Shown here: one piece after another, positions 25,449-33,478 of the stretch
How the letters are laid out: each line of letters begins with the position of its first letter
Numbering within the stretch: the stretch's first letter is position 1
Origin: Clostridium ganghwense
GTDB taxonomy: Bacteria; Bacillota; Clostridia; Clostridiales; Clostridiaceae
Direction: 5' to 3'
NCBI RefSeq assembly: GCF_026735165.1
Contig: NZ_JAPQES010000008.1
Location: forward strand, 1-64,000
Length of the DNA: 64,000 bases
The notes under the pieces: generated by a model
Databases searched by the model: none
What the model was told of the DNA's origin: nothing
Seen by the model: only the letters and a program-made list of their open reading frames with translations
Position numbers and translations under genes: made by a program

Positions 25449-26237
25449 ATGAAAATATTAGTGTTGATGGGAAGCCCACGAAAAAAAGATTCATATAATG
25501 TATGTAAATTGATAGAAGATGAAATGAAAGAAGAAAGTAACATAGAGTTTGAATATGTATATTTAAAAAATCTTAATATTGAAGATTGTAGAGGGTGCAG
25601 CTTGTGCTTTCACAAAGGAGAAGATTATTGCCCCATAAAAGATGATTTAAAAAAATTAAAAGAAAAGATCATAAAAGCAGATGGTATCATATTTGCATCA
25701 CCAGTATATGCATGTCAAATAACAGGCTCTTTTAAACGAGTGATAGAGAGACTTTCTTATCTATTTCATAGACCACAACTTGTTTCAAAACCAGCCCTTA
25801 CTATTGTTACAACACAAGGCGGAGGACAAAAGGAAGTAACAAAATATCTTAAAATGACAGCCTGCGGATGGGGATGTAATTTAATAGGTTCAATTGAAAT
25901 TGTTTCTCCTATGTTTTTTAAAGGAAAGGATAATAAACTATTTAAGCAAAAGCATTTTGATAAGAACAGTAAAAGTATTAGAAACTTTGCTAAAGATTTT
26001 TACGAAGCAATAAAAAGTGATAAGCTACTTTCCCCAGGATTTTATGAAATATATATGTTTAATTGTTTAAGAAGTAAAACATACACTTCAAAACTAGACT
26101 ATAAATATTGGGAGAGCAAAGGATGGTTAGATTCAACTTATTATTATGATGTAAAGATTAGTACAGTAAAAAGATTATTTGGATTTACTATAAATAAAAT
26201 AATAAAATGTATGTGGAAAAGAATGACGAGGGAGTAG
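25449..26237 (+). CDS. Flavodoxin-fold NAD(P)H-dependent oxidoreductase
   Basis: 262 residues. FMN-binding loop VLMGSPRKKDSYNVCKL at the N-terminus, cysteine-containing GCSLCFHKGEDYCPIKDDL (about residues 50-68) and the second FMN loop FASPVYACQITGSFKRVIE. The C-terminal ~90 residues are an extra basic region seen in larger clostridial members. AAGGGGAGAATTATAA precedes ATG. It lies under the PadR operator and may detoxify an electrophile or quinone sensed by PadR. A decayed copy of its 5' end is at 34404-34434. Confidence 0.82.
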   Translation: MKILVLMGSPRKKDSYNVCKLIEDEMKEESNIEFEYVYLKNLNIEDCRGCSLCFHKGEDYCPIKDDLKKLKEKIIKADGIIFASPVYACQITGSFKRVIERLSYLFHRPQLVSKPALTIVTTQGGGQKEVTKYLKMTACGWGCNLIGSIEIVSPMFFKGKDNKLFKQKHFDKNSKSIRNFAKDFYEAIKSDKLLSPGFYEIYMFNCLRSKTYTSKLDYKYWESKGWLDSTYYYDVKISTVKRLFGFTINKIIKCMWKRMTRE

Positions 26238-26288
26238 AGAAAGTTACAAATTAGTGAAGAAAAAAAAGATATTTTTTTTAAAACCAAT

Positions 26289-26314
26289 AAAATAGGAGCA
26301 AGTGCTCCTATTTT
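26289..26314. terminator. Bidirectional terminator
   Basis: Perfect arms AAAATAGGAGCA / TGCTCCTATTTT with a 2-base loop between convergent genes (flavoprotein + and LysR -). A/T tracts on both sides serve both strands. Confidence 0.85.
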
Positions 26315-26351
26315 AATACATACTTAAAATCCAATCGTCCATTTAACTCCA

Positions 26352-27215
26352 TTACAATATCATTTCTAACCAATTTTTTATTGCAATAGAATCTTTTTTA
26401 CTTTTATTAATTAACATATATATTTGTCTTGTGGGTATTATTGAATCTTTTATTTTTATGTGTATTAATTCTCCAGATTCCAGTTCATTATTAACAGAGG
26501 ATTTTGTAACAAATGCATAGCCAAATCCTTCTTTAACAAAATCAATTACATAAGAAGTTTCATCAACTGAGAGTCTTAGTAATGGGCTATCTCCAAAAAG
26601 TTTACTTAACCATTTGAAAAAATCTTCTCCTAAATCTGCATAAAGTAAAGGTAATTGCATTAAATCTACGTAAGAAATTTCTGCTTCAAGTATTATTTTA
26701 TTTTTAGGACTTGTCACTAGGATTATCTCATCTTCTAAAAAATCAATAACTTCAAATTTACTTAATTTCGATTTTGTATAAACAAATCCAATATCTAATA
26801 TACCATCACCTAATAGTTTAATAATTTCTTCTGAATGATTAACTTTAAGTTTTATCGCAATATTAGGAAAAGTTAAAAAATATTCTTTTATTATTGGCGA
26901 TATAATACCCTTATATATAGAATCTACTAATCCCAATGCTAATCTATCCTCATATATTCCTATAGATCTAGCTTTTATTATTCCATCTTTTTTTAACATA
27001 AGCATTCTTTTAGCATATGGTAGAAAAGCCTCTCCTGATGGTGTAAGTCTTACATTTTTATTATTTCTTATAAATAAATTTTTTCCCACGTATTTTTCAA
27101 GTTCATTTATTCTGTTTGAAATTGTTGATTGAACTAAATATTGCATTTCAGCAGTTTTAGTAAAATTTCCGTTTTCTGCAAGAAGTACAAAGGTTTCAAT
27201 TGCTTCAATATTCAT
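26352..27215 (-). CDS. LysR family transcriptional regulator
   Basis: 287 residues. The N-terminal helix-turn-helix reads FTKTAEMQYLVQSTISNRI (about 20-38) followed by ELEKYVGKNLFIRNNKNVRL, typical LysR. The C-terminal periplasmic-binding-like effector domain spans about 90-285. The start is the ATG at 27215, preceded by GGAGG; an ATG four codons upstream overlaps that site. It is divergent from ispG with a 121-base gap, the usual arrangement for a LysR regulator and its target, so it may control ispG. Its effector is unknown. Confidence 0.9.
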   Translation of the reverse strand: MNIEAIETFVLLAENGNFTKTAEMQYLVQSTISNRINELEKYVGKNLFIRNNKNVRLTPSGEAFLPYAKRMLMLKKDGIIKARSIGIYEDRLALGLVDSIYKGIISPIIKEYFLTFPNIAIKLKVNHSEEIIKLLGDGILDIGFVYTKSKLSKFEVIDFLEDEIILVTSPKNKIILEAEISYVDLMQLPLLYADLGEDFFKWLSKLFGDSPLLRLSVDETSYVIDFVKEGFGYAFVTKSSVNNELESGELIHIKIKDSIIPTRQIYMLINKSKKDSIAIKNWLEMIL

Positions 27216-27336
27216 AAATACCTCCATCTATTATTTCGATTGTTATTATTAATATAATTCGTTTTTAAAATTGAATATCCTTTACTATACTATACATAAG
27301 TTCAAAGAAATATAAAAAATAAAAGGAGATTAGATA

Positions 27337-28386
27337 ATGAGTAGGAAAATTACAAAAAAAATAAAGGTAGGAAACATGTATGTAGGTGGAGATTCAAAAA
27401 TTTCTGTGCAGTCTATGACTAATACAGATACTAGAGATGTAGATGCTACTGTAAATCAAATTCTTGACTTAGAAAAAGCAGGTTGTAATATTATAAGGTG
27501 TGCTGTACCTGATATAGCATCGGCAGAGGCTTTGAAGAATATAATAAAACAAATTCATATTCCTCTAGTAGCAGATGTACATTTTGATTATAAATTAGCA
27601 CTTAAATCTATAGAAAGTGGAGTTGATGCATTAAGGATAAACCCAGGTAATATTGGAAACTTAGATAGAATAAAAATGGTCGTAGAAGCTGCAAAAAATA
27701 GAGGTATATCTATTAGAATTGGAGTAAATTCGGGTTCTTTAGAAAAGGATATTTTAGAAAAGTATACAAAAGTTTGCCCAGAAGCATTGGTTGAAAGTGC
27801 TTTAAAACATGTAAGAATATTAGAAAGTTTAAACTTTTATGATATATGTATTTCTATAAAATCTTCTGATGTGATGCATATGATAAAAAGTTGCAGATTA
27901 ATTTCTGAAAAAGTAAATTATCCACTTCATCTAGGTGTTACAGAAGCAGGAACTTTATGGAGTGGAACTATAAAATCTAGCATCGGTATAGGAACTCTTT
28001 TATCAGAGGGTATTGGGGATACTATAAGAGTTTCACTTACTGGGGATGTATTGGATGAAGTTAAGGTGGGGCGTGAAATTCTTAAATCTTTAGGTTATAT
28101 AGAAGAAGGCGTTAAATTTGTATCCTGCCCTACATGTGGTAGAACACAAATAAATCTTATAAAAATAGCTGAAGAAGTAGAAAAAAGATTATCAAAGTGT
28201 CAAAAGAATATTAAGGTAGCTACAATGGGATGTGTAGTTAATGGTCCCGGAGAAGCTAGAGAAGCGGATATTGGCATTGCAGGAGGCAATGGTGAAGGTT
28301 TAATATTTAAAAAAGGCGAAGTAATAAAAAAGGTTAAAGAAGAAAATTTAGTAGAAGAACTAATTAAAGAAATTGAAAAACTGTAA
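27337..28386 (+). CDS. ispG: 4-hydroxy-3-methylbut-2-enyl diphosphate synthase (IspG)
   Basis: 349 residues, normal for bacterial IspG, which converts MEcPP to HMBPP in the MEP isoprenoid pathway using a [4Fe-4S] cluster. The TIM-barrel part has VQSMTNTDTRDV, LVADVHFDY and ALRINPGNIG; the cluster ligands are in SCPTCGRTQ (about residues 265-273) and MGCVVNGPGEA (about 301-311). AAAAGGAG precedes ATG. In clostridia ispG normally lies in a dxr-rseP-ispG run; this one is alone and divergent from a LysR gene, so it may be a second copy with special regulation. Confidence 0.93.
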   Translation: MSRKITKKIKVGNMYVGGDSKISVQSMTNTDTRDVDATVNQILDLEKAGCNIIRCAVPDIASAEALKNIIKQIHIPLVADVHFDYKLALKSIESGVDALRINPGNIGNLDRIKMVVEAAKNRGISIRIGVNSGSLEKDILEKYTKVCPEALVESALKHVRILESLNFYDICISIKSSDVMHMIKSCRLISEKVNYPLHLGVTEAGTLWSGTIKSSIGIGTLLSEGIGDTIRVSLTGDVLDEVKVGREILKSLGYIEEGVKFVSCPTCGRTQINLIKIAEEVEKRLSKCQKNIKVATMGCVVNGPGEAREADIGIAGGNGEGLIFKKGEVIKKVKEENLVEELIKEIEKL

Positions 28387-28493
28387 ACATAAAGAAGGTT
28401 TCTTTAGAATAACTAATCACCTTATTACAACAATATGAGCGAAACTTTTATTGGGTGCATATAATTCAATTTATAGACACTAATGCTATTAAT

Positions 28494-28620
28494 TATTCAA
28501 GTTGATTGTTATAAGGAAACCAATGTATAATATGGTATATTGTGATTTATAATTATGACATCATTTAAAGAAAATGCGTCGTAAGAATATATAATGTGTT
28601 AAGACAAAATTGTAAGATTT
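28494..28620 (+). repeat. Upstream repeats before the DUF89 gene
   Basis: 28494-28560 (ATTCAAGTTGATTGTTATAA and AATATGGTATATTGTG) aligns with 49655-49730. 28564-28620 (AAAGAAAATGCGTCG, TATATAATGTGTTAAGAC, AAAATTGTAAGAT) is a family 2 copy aligning with 14963 and 43446. The rest of the 28387-28745 gap holds no gene. Confidence 0.6.
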
Positions 28621-28745
28621 TATATCGTATTGGTATCAATGAAAATTATAGAATAGGAAACTTAAGTTTATATTGTGTGTAAAAAATATGAAAATATTTA
28701 AAAAAACGGATACAGATTGATGAATAAGAATGGAGAGGTATATCT

Positions 28746-29639
28746 ATGAAATTAGATTTGAATTGTATTACGTGTAATATTAATCAAGCGATAAAGATAA
28801 TGGATTTATTAGAGATGGAGAGAAACAAAAAAGAAGAAATGATGAGGGAAGTGCTTGAATACTTAAGTAACGCCGACTACTCCAAATGCAATCCTGAAGT
28901 CATAGGAGGAACATGGAACATCATACTAAAATATATTGAAAATGATAATCCATATAGTGATATAAAAAAATATTATAATATAGAAGTCCTAAAGATGATT
29001 GAAGAAATTGAGAATCTTATTCGAAACTCAGATAATAAATTTAACACGGCACTAAAAATTGCCATAGCGGGTAATTTAATTGATTTTGCAGCTAAGCATA
29101 AATTCGATTTAGACATGCTTAAGAAAAAAATAATGAATATTCAAGAACTTAATCTTACTATAGATCATAGTAAGAATCTATATGAAAGTTTAAAAATTGC
29201 AAAAAGTGTCATGTATTTAGGAGATAATTGTGGTGAGATTTGTTTGGACAAACTGTTTATTAAATATATAAAAAATGAGTTTCCAAATGTTAAGGTATAT
29301 TTTGGTGTCAGAGGAAAAATAATTGTTAATGATGTCACTTTTGATGATGCACAAATGGTGGGAATGCAAGAAGTTGCTGATACCATTGAAAATGGAGATG
29401 GTTCTCTGGGAACTGTTATTGAACGAGTAAGTGACGAGTTCAGAGAGAAGTTTTATGGTGCTGATGTTGTGATTGCAAAAGGTCAAGGTAATTATGAAAG
29501 CTTAAGTGAAATAGATAAAAAAAATATATTTCATTTGTTTATGGCAAAATGTGAACCAGTTTCAAGTTCATTAGGAGTTAAAACTATGTCAATTGTATGT
29601 GTTGAAAATAAAAAGCTAGATTTATCTATAGCACAGTAG
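28746..29639 (+). CDS. DUF89 / ARMT1-like metal-dependent phosphatase
   Basis: 297 residues. DUF89 proteins are metal-dependent phosphatases proposed to remove damaged phosphometabolites. The N-terminal CITC pair (residues 8-11) and helical domain mark the prokaryotic subfamily; the core has YLGDNCGEICLDKL (about residue 159; Asp and Asn bind metal) and DVVIAKGQGNYESL (about residue 242). GGAGAGGTATATCT precedes ATG. It stands alone with repeats on both sides. Substrate unknown. Confidence 0.82.
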   Translation: MKLDLNCITCNINQAIKIMDLLEMERNKKEEMMREVLEYLSNADYSKCNPEVIGGTWNIILKYIENDNPYSDIKKYYNIEVLKMIEEIENLIRNSDNKFNTALKIAIAGNLIDFAAKHKFDLDMLKKKIMNIQELNLTIDHSKNLYESLKIAKSVMYLGDNCGEICLDKLFIKYIKNEFPNVKVYFGVRGKIIVNDVTFDDAQMVGMQEVADTIENGDGSLGTVIERVSDEFREKFYGADVVIAKGQGNYESLSEIDKKNIFHLFMAKCEPVSSSLGVKTMSIVCVENKKLDLSIAQ

Positions 29640-29659
29640 AATGTATTACATTTTATATA

Positions 29660-29734
29660 ATATTTTTAAATGATGATTTAGAAGATTAATAATCCTAGAA
29701 GTAGTTAAGACACAAAAGTAGAATTATGTGTAAC
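29660..29734 (+). repeat. Intergenic repeat family 1, copy B
   Basis: TTTTTAAATGATGATTTA, GAAGATTAATAATCCTAGAA and GTAGTTAAGACACAAAAG nearly duplicate copy A at 14519, 15 kb away. It lies 20 bases after the DUF89 stop. Confidence 0.8.
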
Positions 29735-29899
29735 AAAGATTATTTATATAAGAGGAAAATGAGGCAAATGTTTTATTGAGTATATACCAGTCGAAAAAGA
29801 AATATATACACTCGAAAAATGAGCATAATCTTTGCTATTATTAATACACATTCTTCTTAAAGTACGTCCTTATTTTAATAATACTGCTGGAGGTAATGT

Positions 29900-30448
29900 A
29901 TGATTATTGAAAATAAAAGAATAGAAGGTAAAAGTCTAACATGGATACTTCGTTGTCCAACAAAATATGATGCAATTGAATTATCTAAATTAAGAGTTAA
30001 AATTGATGGGGAAACAGAAAATCTTGATAGGGAATCTGGTGAAGGTTTATTAACACCAGAAGATTTTGAAAAACTTATTTATGAAGATTCAATAGCAGAA
30101 AAAACTATATTCTTAGTTGCAGAAGTAGAAGGTGAAATTGTTGGATTTACTCGTTGTGAAGGAAGTAAACTAAGTAGATTTAGGCATAAAGCAGAATTTG
30201 GAATATGTATATCAAAGGAATACTGGGGTCATGGAATTGGTAAAGTACTACTAGAAAATATTCTGAGGTGGGCAGATACTGTTGAAATTGAAAAGATTTC
30301 ATTAACTGTGGTACAAACAAATACAAAAGCAATTCAATTATATAAAAGATATGGATTTGTAGCAGAAGGATTATTAATAAAGGACCGTATTCATAAAGAT
30401 GGAACCTATTATAATACAGTTATAATGGGAAGATTATTAGATAAATAG
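29900..30448 (+). CDS. GNAT N-acetyltransferase
   Basis: 182 residues. The acetyl-CoA-binding motif ISKEYWGHGIGKVLLENIL (about residues 107-125) and AIQLYKRYGFVAEGLL (about 147-162) define a typical GNAT fold. The N-terminal ILRCPTKYDAIELSKLR starts the first strand-helix. CTGGAGGTAATGT precedes ATG. Monocistronic; target unknown. Confidence 0.88.
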   Translation: MIIENKRIEGKSLTWILRCPTKYDAIELSKLRVKIDGETENLDRESGEGLLTPEDFEKLIYEDSIAEKTIFLVAEVEGEIVGFTRCEGSKLSRFRHKAEFGICISKEYWGHGIGKVLLENILRWADTVEIEKISLTVVQTNTKAIQLYKRYGFVAEGLLIKDRIHKDGTYYNTVIMGRLLDK

Positions 30449-30526
30449 ATATTAATAACTAAAACATAATATTTTAAAATCACGATACAAAATAACATGG
30501 ACATCGTGGATTAGTTTATCGTTATT

Positions 30527-30841
30527 ATGCCACTATGGATTAATGAAATATGGACACCTCAATATGGGTCAAATTATATACTATTTTTATTTTTTGTAAT
30601 TTCCTTAACCTTTATATTATCAATTTTATATATAAAGACACTAAGTATATTAATTTGCATTCTGTTTCATGCTATTGAAAATGCTTATTTGAATATAGGA
30701 ACGAATTTTTGGGCTAAGGACCTTAAAACTCAATGGATAAATACAGTATTAACTTTAGTAGTTTCAATGGCTATTTTCTTTGTTTTTTACAAGTTAAAAC
30801 CGACTAAAATTAATAAAAATAATAGATCAAACTATCATTAA
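30527..30841 (+). pseudogene. C-terminal fragment resembling a CPBP (CAAX-like) intramembrane protease
   Basis: 104 codons with two or three hydrophobic helices. TLSILICILFHAIENAYLN resembles the last conserved His/Asn motif of CPBP proteases, but the EExxxR motif is missing and no ribosome site precedes the ATG. Just upstream, GGACATCGTGGATTAGTTTA can be read as a GWRG-like motif out of frame. I read it as a truncated, decayed gene; a genuine small membrane protein is the alternative. Confidence 0.5.
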
Positions 30842-30884
30842 TTCGTAACATTTACAGATTGTGAAATAAGAATGAGGTGTAAAA

Positions 30885-31316
30885 ATGAATTTATTAAGCA
30901 AGGCAATAATTATAGCAACTAAAGCTCATGAAGGAGTAACAGACAAAGGTGGACACCCATATATATTACATCCGTTAAGAGTTATGACTAAAATGAACGA
31001 TGATATTTCAAGAATTGTGGCAGTATTGCATGACACTGTTGAAGATACCGATATAACATTTGAATATCTTAGAAAAGAAGGTTTTTCAGAAGAAATAGTA
31101 AATGCAATAAATTCTGTTACAAGAAGAGAGAATGAAACCTATATGGAGTTTGTAAGTCGTTGCAAACAAAATGCTATAGGTAAAAAAGTTAAGCTAGCTG
31201 ATATAGAAGATAATAGCGATATTACCAGAATATCTAATCCAACTACAAAAGATTATGATAGATTAAAAAAATATGAAAAAGCAAAAAGAGAATTATTAAG
31301 TATTTATCCCAAGTAA
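30885..31316 (+). CDS. Small HD-domain protein (RelA/SpoT hydrolase-like)
   Basis: 143 residues, only the HD hydrolase part of RelA/SpoT enzymes. KAHEGVTDKGGHPYILHPLR (about 13-32), AVLHDTVEDTDIT with the HD pair (about 46-58) and KVKLADIEDNSD (about 104-115) are the metal- and substrate-binding motifs of small alarmone hydrolases. No synthetase domain is present. AATGAGGTG precedes ATG. It may degrade (p)ppGpp or a related nucleotide. No partner synthetase lies in the window. Confidence 0.82.
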   Translation: MNLLSKAIIIATKAHEGVTDKGGHPYILHPLRVMTKMNDDISRIVAVLHDTVEDTDITFEYLRKEGFSEEIVNAINSVTRRENETYMEFVSRCKQNAIGKKVKLADIEDNSDITRISNPTTKDYDRLKKYEKAKRELLSIYPK

Positions 31317-31434
31317 TAAGTGAAAAAAGATATATTAAAGACAACTAACTTTATATTGTTTGTATTAATTTTTAGGGAGAAAATGTTATTAAAATAGAAG
31401 AGTTTACATTGAAATAAAACTAGGGAGTGTATTA

Positions 31435-31611
31435 ATGAAATTAAAACTACAAAGAAACACATGGATTTTTGCTGGGATATGTTTTGGATTAGGTATTATT
31501 TTTTCAATATATGAAGCCAAACCTTTTGGAGTGTATTACATTTTAACTGGGATTACAAGTATCTTATCTTTCATAAATGCTTATAAGGTACATAAGAAGA
31601 TGTTACATTAA
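31435..31611 (+). CDS. Small two-helix membrane protein
   Basis: 58 residues: a basic start (MKLKLQRN), hydrophobic segments at about 10-24 and 31-46, and a basic tail (KVHKKMLH). TAGGGAGTG precedes ATG. I do not recognise it; the charge pattern and ribosome site support translation. Confidence 0.55.
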   Translation: MKLKLQRNTWIFAGICFGLGIIFSIYEAKPFGVYYILTGITSILSFINAYKVHKKMLH

Positions 31612-31702
31612 ATCATTAAGTAGCGTTTAATGGACACATACTTTAAATTAATATTGTTAGTATATTATTACACATAAAAATTATACAGAAAAGGGAGAGT
31701 TT

Positions 31703-31864
31703 ATGGCAGAAACATTATTAATAATATTGGGAATAGGATATTTAATTTATAGAGTTACCTTTGGTATATCTAAAGACATTAAGAGAGTTGAAGGTAAAAT
31801 TGATATGTTAAATTTGCATCTTAAAGAAATGGAAATGAAACTAAATCAGCTTGAAAAAAATTAG
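31703..31864 (+). CDS. Small membrane-anchored coiled-coil protein
   Basis: 53 residues: one N-terminal hydrophobic helix (LLIILGIGYLIYRVTF) followed by a heptad-like charged helix ending KLNQLEKN. AAGGGAGAG precedes ATG. No family recognised. Confidence 0.55.
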   Translation: MAETLLIILGIGYLIYRVTFGISKDIKRVEGKIDMLNLHLKEMEMKLNQLEKN

Positions 31865-31880
31865 ATGAAAAGTAATGAAC

Positions 31881-31950
31881 TATATTCTTAAATAACGATA
31901 TGAAAATCTAATATTAAAAGAAATAATTAAGATATAATAGCAAAATATTG
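31881..31950 (+). repeat. Intergenic repeat family 1, copy D
   Basis: ATTCTTAAATAACGATATG and AATTAAGATATAATAGCAAA correspond to the two ends of copy A; the central palindrome is lost. It lies between the small coiled-coil gene and the Nudix gene. Confidence 0.62.
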
Positions 31951-31971
31951 AGAATCGAAAGAAGGGAAAAG

Positions 31972-32409
31972 ATGTTGAAGGTAAATTTTCATGAATTAGG
32001 AAAAATACAAGATAATAAACTTCTATTTGCTGTAATAATGGCAAAATACAAAGAACAGTGGATATTTGTTAAACATAAAAAAAGAGATACTTGGGAAATA
32101 CCTGGAGGGCATAGAGAAAATAATGAGGATATTAATGATACTGCCTCAAGAGAATTATTTGAAGAAACTGGGGCAAAAGATTTTACTTTAAAACCTATAT
32201 GTGTTTATTCAGTAAAGGGAGATGAAGGTGAAACTTTTGGGCAACTATTTTATGCAGAGGTACAAACTCTTGAGAAGTTGCCAAATTCTGAAATAGGAGA
32301 AGTAGAGTTCTTTAAAACTCTACCTAAAAATTTAACTTATCCATTGATTCAACCGTTTTTATTTGAAAAAGTATTAAATGAAGTAAAAAAATTTAAGAAT
32401 TATATATAA
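31972..32409 (+). CDS. Nudix hydrolase
   Basis: 145 residues from ATG 31972, preceded by GAAGGGAA; an in-frame upstream start eight codons earlier lies in repeat D. The full Nudix box begins GHRENNEDINDTASRELFEE (about residues 45-64) and continues TGA, with all metal-binding glutamates. KHKKRDTWEIPGGH before it resembles 8-oxo-dGTP diphosphatase-like proteins. Substrate not assignable. Confidence 0.87.
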   Translation: MLKVNFHELGKIQDNKLLFAVIMAKYKEQWIFVKHKKRDTWEIPGGHRENNEDINDTASRELFEETGAKDFTLKPICVYSVKGDEGETFGQLFYAEVQTLEKLPNSEIGEVEFFKTLPKNLTYPLIQPFLFEKVLNEVKKFKNYI

Positions 32410-32463
32410 ATAAGAAAAAGTTCTGACATATAAATTTTTGCTATGATGTATTTCCAGGTTATG

Positions 32464-32492
32464 TTGAATTTAAGAACATTATATGATATAAT
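32464..32492 (+). promoter_or_regulatory. Promoter of the thiW leader
   Basis: TTGAAT at 32464-32469 and extended -10 TGATATAAT ending at 32492, with 17-base spacing, just before the TPP aptamer. Confidence 0.8.
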
Positions 32493-32499
32493 TCTAAAA

Positions 32500-32584
32500 A
32501 AGGGGAGCTTGTGCTGCAGGCTGAGAGGAAGTTTATGCTTCGACCCATAACTTGATTCGGATAATGCCGGCGTAGGGAAATATT
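32500..32584 (+). promoter_or_regulatory. TPP riboswitch of thiW-thiM2
   Basis: GGGGAGCTTGTG, GGCTGAGAGGAAG, CTTCGACCC, CTTGATTCGGATAATGCC and GGCGTAGGGAAA match the TPP aptamer consensus in order. A terminator (32622-32658) follows, so TPP should stop transcription into a second, variant element and thiW. Confidence 0.95.
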
Positions 32585-32621
32585 TAATTTATACTATTTG
32601 CTTATATATTTTATGAGTACA

Positions 32622-32658
32622 AATGGGATGCGCCTTATTCGGTGTATTCCATTTTTTT
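32622..32658 (+). terminator. Terminator of the first thiW aptamer
   Basis: 13-base arms AATGGGATGCGCC / GGTGTATTCCATT pair throughout when G:U is allowed and are followed by a T run. Confidence 0.8.
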
Positions 32659-32684
32659 ATGCCTCAAGGAGTGTATCTTCGATA

Positions 32685-32712
32685 AGCGAAGGGGGAGCGC
32701 CCTACGCTTTTA
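32685..32712 (+). terminator. Second hairpin in the thiW leader
   Basis: AGCG-AA-GGG / CCC-TA-CGCT with a short GC-rich loop followed by TTTTA. It could be a weak terminator or a stable spacer hairpin between the two aptamers. Confidence 0.5.
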
Positions 32713-32728
32713 TGGCAAAAATACAACT

Positions 32729-32820
32729 AAATAGCGAGGGAACTTGTGTTTCAAGGTGAGAGGAAGCTTTTGAGCTTCGACCGACCAGTATGGCTTATGT
32801 CATATAGGGAATTGCTATTT
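32729..32820 (+). promoter_or_regulatory. Variant TPP-like aptamer (second in tandem)
   Basis: A 92-base element closed by a perfect P1 stem AAATAGC/GCTATTT (32729-32735, 32814-32820). It keeps GAGGGAACTTGTG, GGTGAGAGGAAGC and GCTTCGACC of the pyrimidine-sensing half, but CTGAGA has become GTGAGA and the pyrophosphate-binding GGATAATGCC arm is replaced by a short TATGGC/GTCATA stem. TATAGGGAA is kept at the 3' end. It may be a decayed TPP switch or a variant with another ligand. Confidence 0.6.
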
Positions 32821-32850
32821 GGTTGCGCTAAAGTTCTACCTCTATAATGG

Positions 32851-32899
32851 TATTTATTTCCTATATGACATATTGGGAAAATAAATATTATTAGGGAGG
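32851..32899 (+). promoter_or_regulatory. Alternative-pairing expression platform before thiW
   Basis: 32858-32872 (TTCCTATATGACATA) is complementary to 32796-32811 inside the variant aptamer with a single bulge. The same segment is otherwise part of a hairpin TATTTATTTCC (32851-32861) / GGGAAAATAAATA (32875-32887), placed just before the ribosome site AGGGAGG (32893-32899). The two pairings exclude each other, as in a switch. Confidence 0.6.
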
Positions 32900-32908
32900 T
32901 ATTTTATT

Positions 32909-33478
32909 ATGGAAAAAAACTCAAAACTATTAAAAAAACTTATGCTAGCAATGCTGGTGGCAATGGGGGTTGTAATTTCACCAATTCTTCGTATTGAAGG
33001 AATGTGTCCTATGGCGCACTTTATTAACATCGTATGTTCTGTTATTCTTGGACCATGGTATTCATTGCTTTGTGCTACACTAATTGGTGTGATAAGGATG
33101 TTCTTTATGGGAATTCCACCTTTAGCTTTAACTGGAGCAGTTTTTGGAGCCACTTTGTCTGGTGTTTTATACAGAGTATCTAAGGGGAATTTGATTTGTG
33201 CGATTATAGGTGAGGTCATAGGAACTGGTATTATAGGAGCTATACTTTCATATCCTATTATGACAGTTATTTGGGGTAGAACAGGGCTTACATGGATGTT
33301 CTATGTTCCTTCATTTATTATGGGAACACTTATTGGAGGAACAATTGCATTTGTTTTTTTAACAGCATTAAGCAAGACAGGTATGCTTGCAAAAATTCAG
33401 AGAAGTTTGGGGGCAAAAATTTATGACAAACCAAGAGCTTACAATAAACAACCTATTGCAAATAAAACAGAATGTTAA
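32909..33478 (+). CDS. thiW: ThiW, predicted thiazole ECF transporter S component
   Basis: 189 residues with five or six membrane helices. KKLMLAMLVAMGVVISPILR at the N-terminus, GMCPMAHFINIVCSVILGPW and PPLALTGAVFGATLSGVLYR are typical of ThiW, the substrate-binding subunit of an energy-coupling-factor transporter predicted to import hydroxyethylthiazole. AGGGAGG precedes ATG. It overlaps thiM2, matching the usual thiW-thiM pairing. The shared ECF energising module is not in this window. Confidence 0.9.
   Translation: MEKNSKLLKKLMLAMLVAMGVVISPILRIEGMCPMAHFINIVCSVILGPWYSLLCATLIGVIRMFFMGIPPLALTGAVFGATLSGVLYRVSKGNLICAIIGEVIGTGIIGAILSYPIMTVIWGRTGLTWMFYVPSFIMGTLIGGTIAFVFLTALSKTGMLAKIQRSLGAKIYDKPRAYNKQPIANKTEC

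Noticed and set aside
32729-32820. Calling the second thiW element an ordinary TPP riboswitch
   Set aside because: It lacks GGATAATGCC and has GTGAGA instead of CTGAGA, so TPP binding cannot be assumed.
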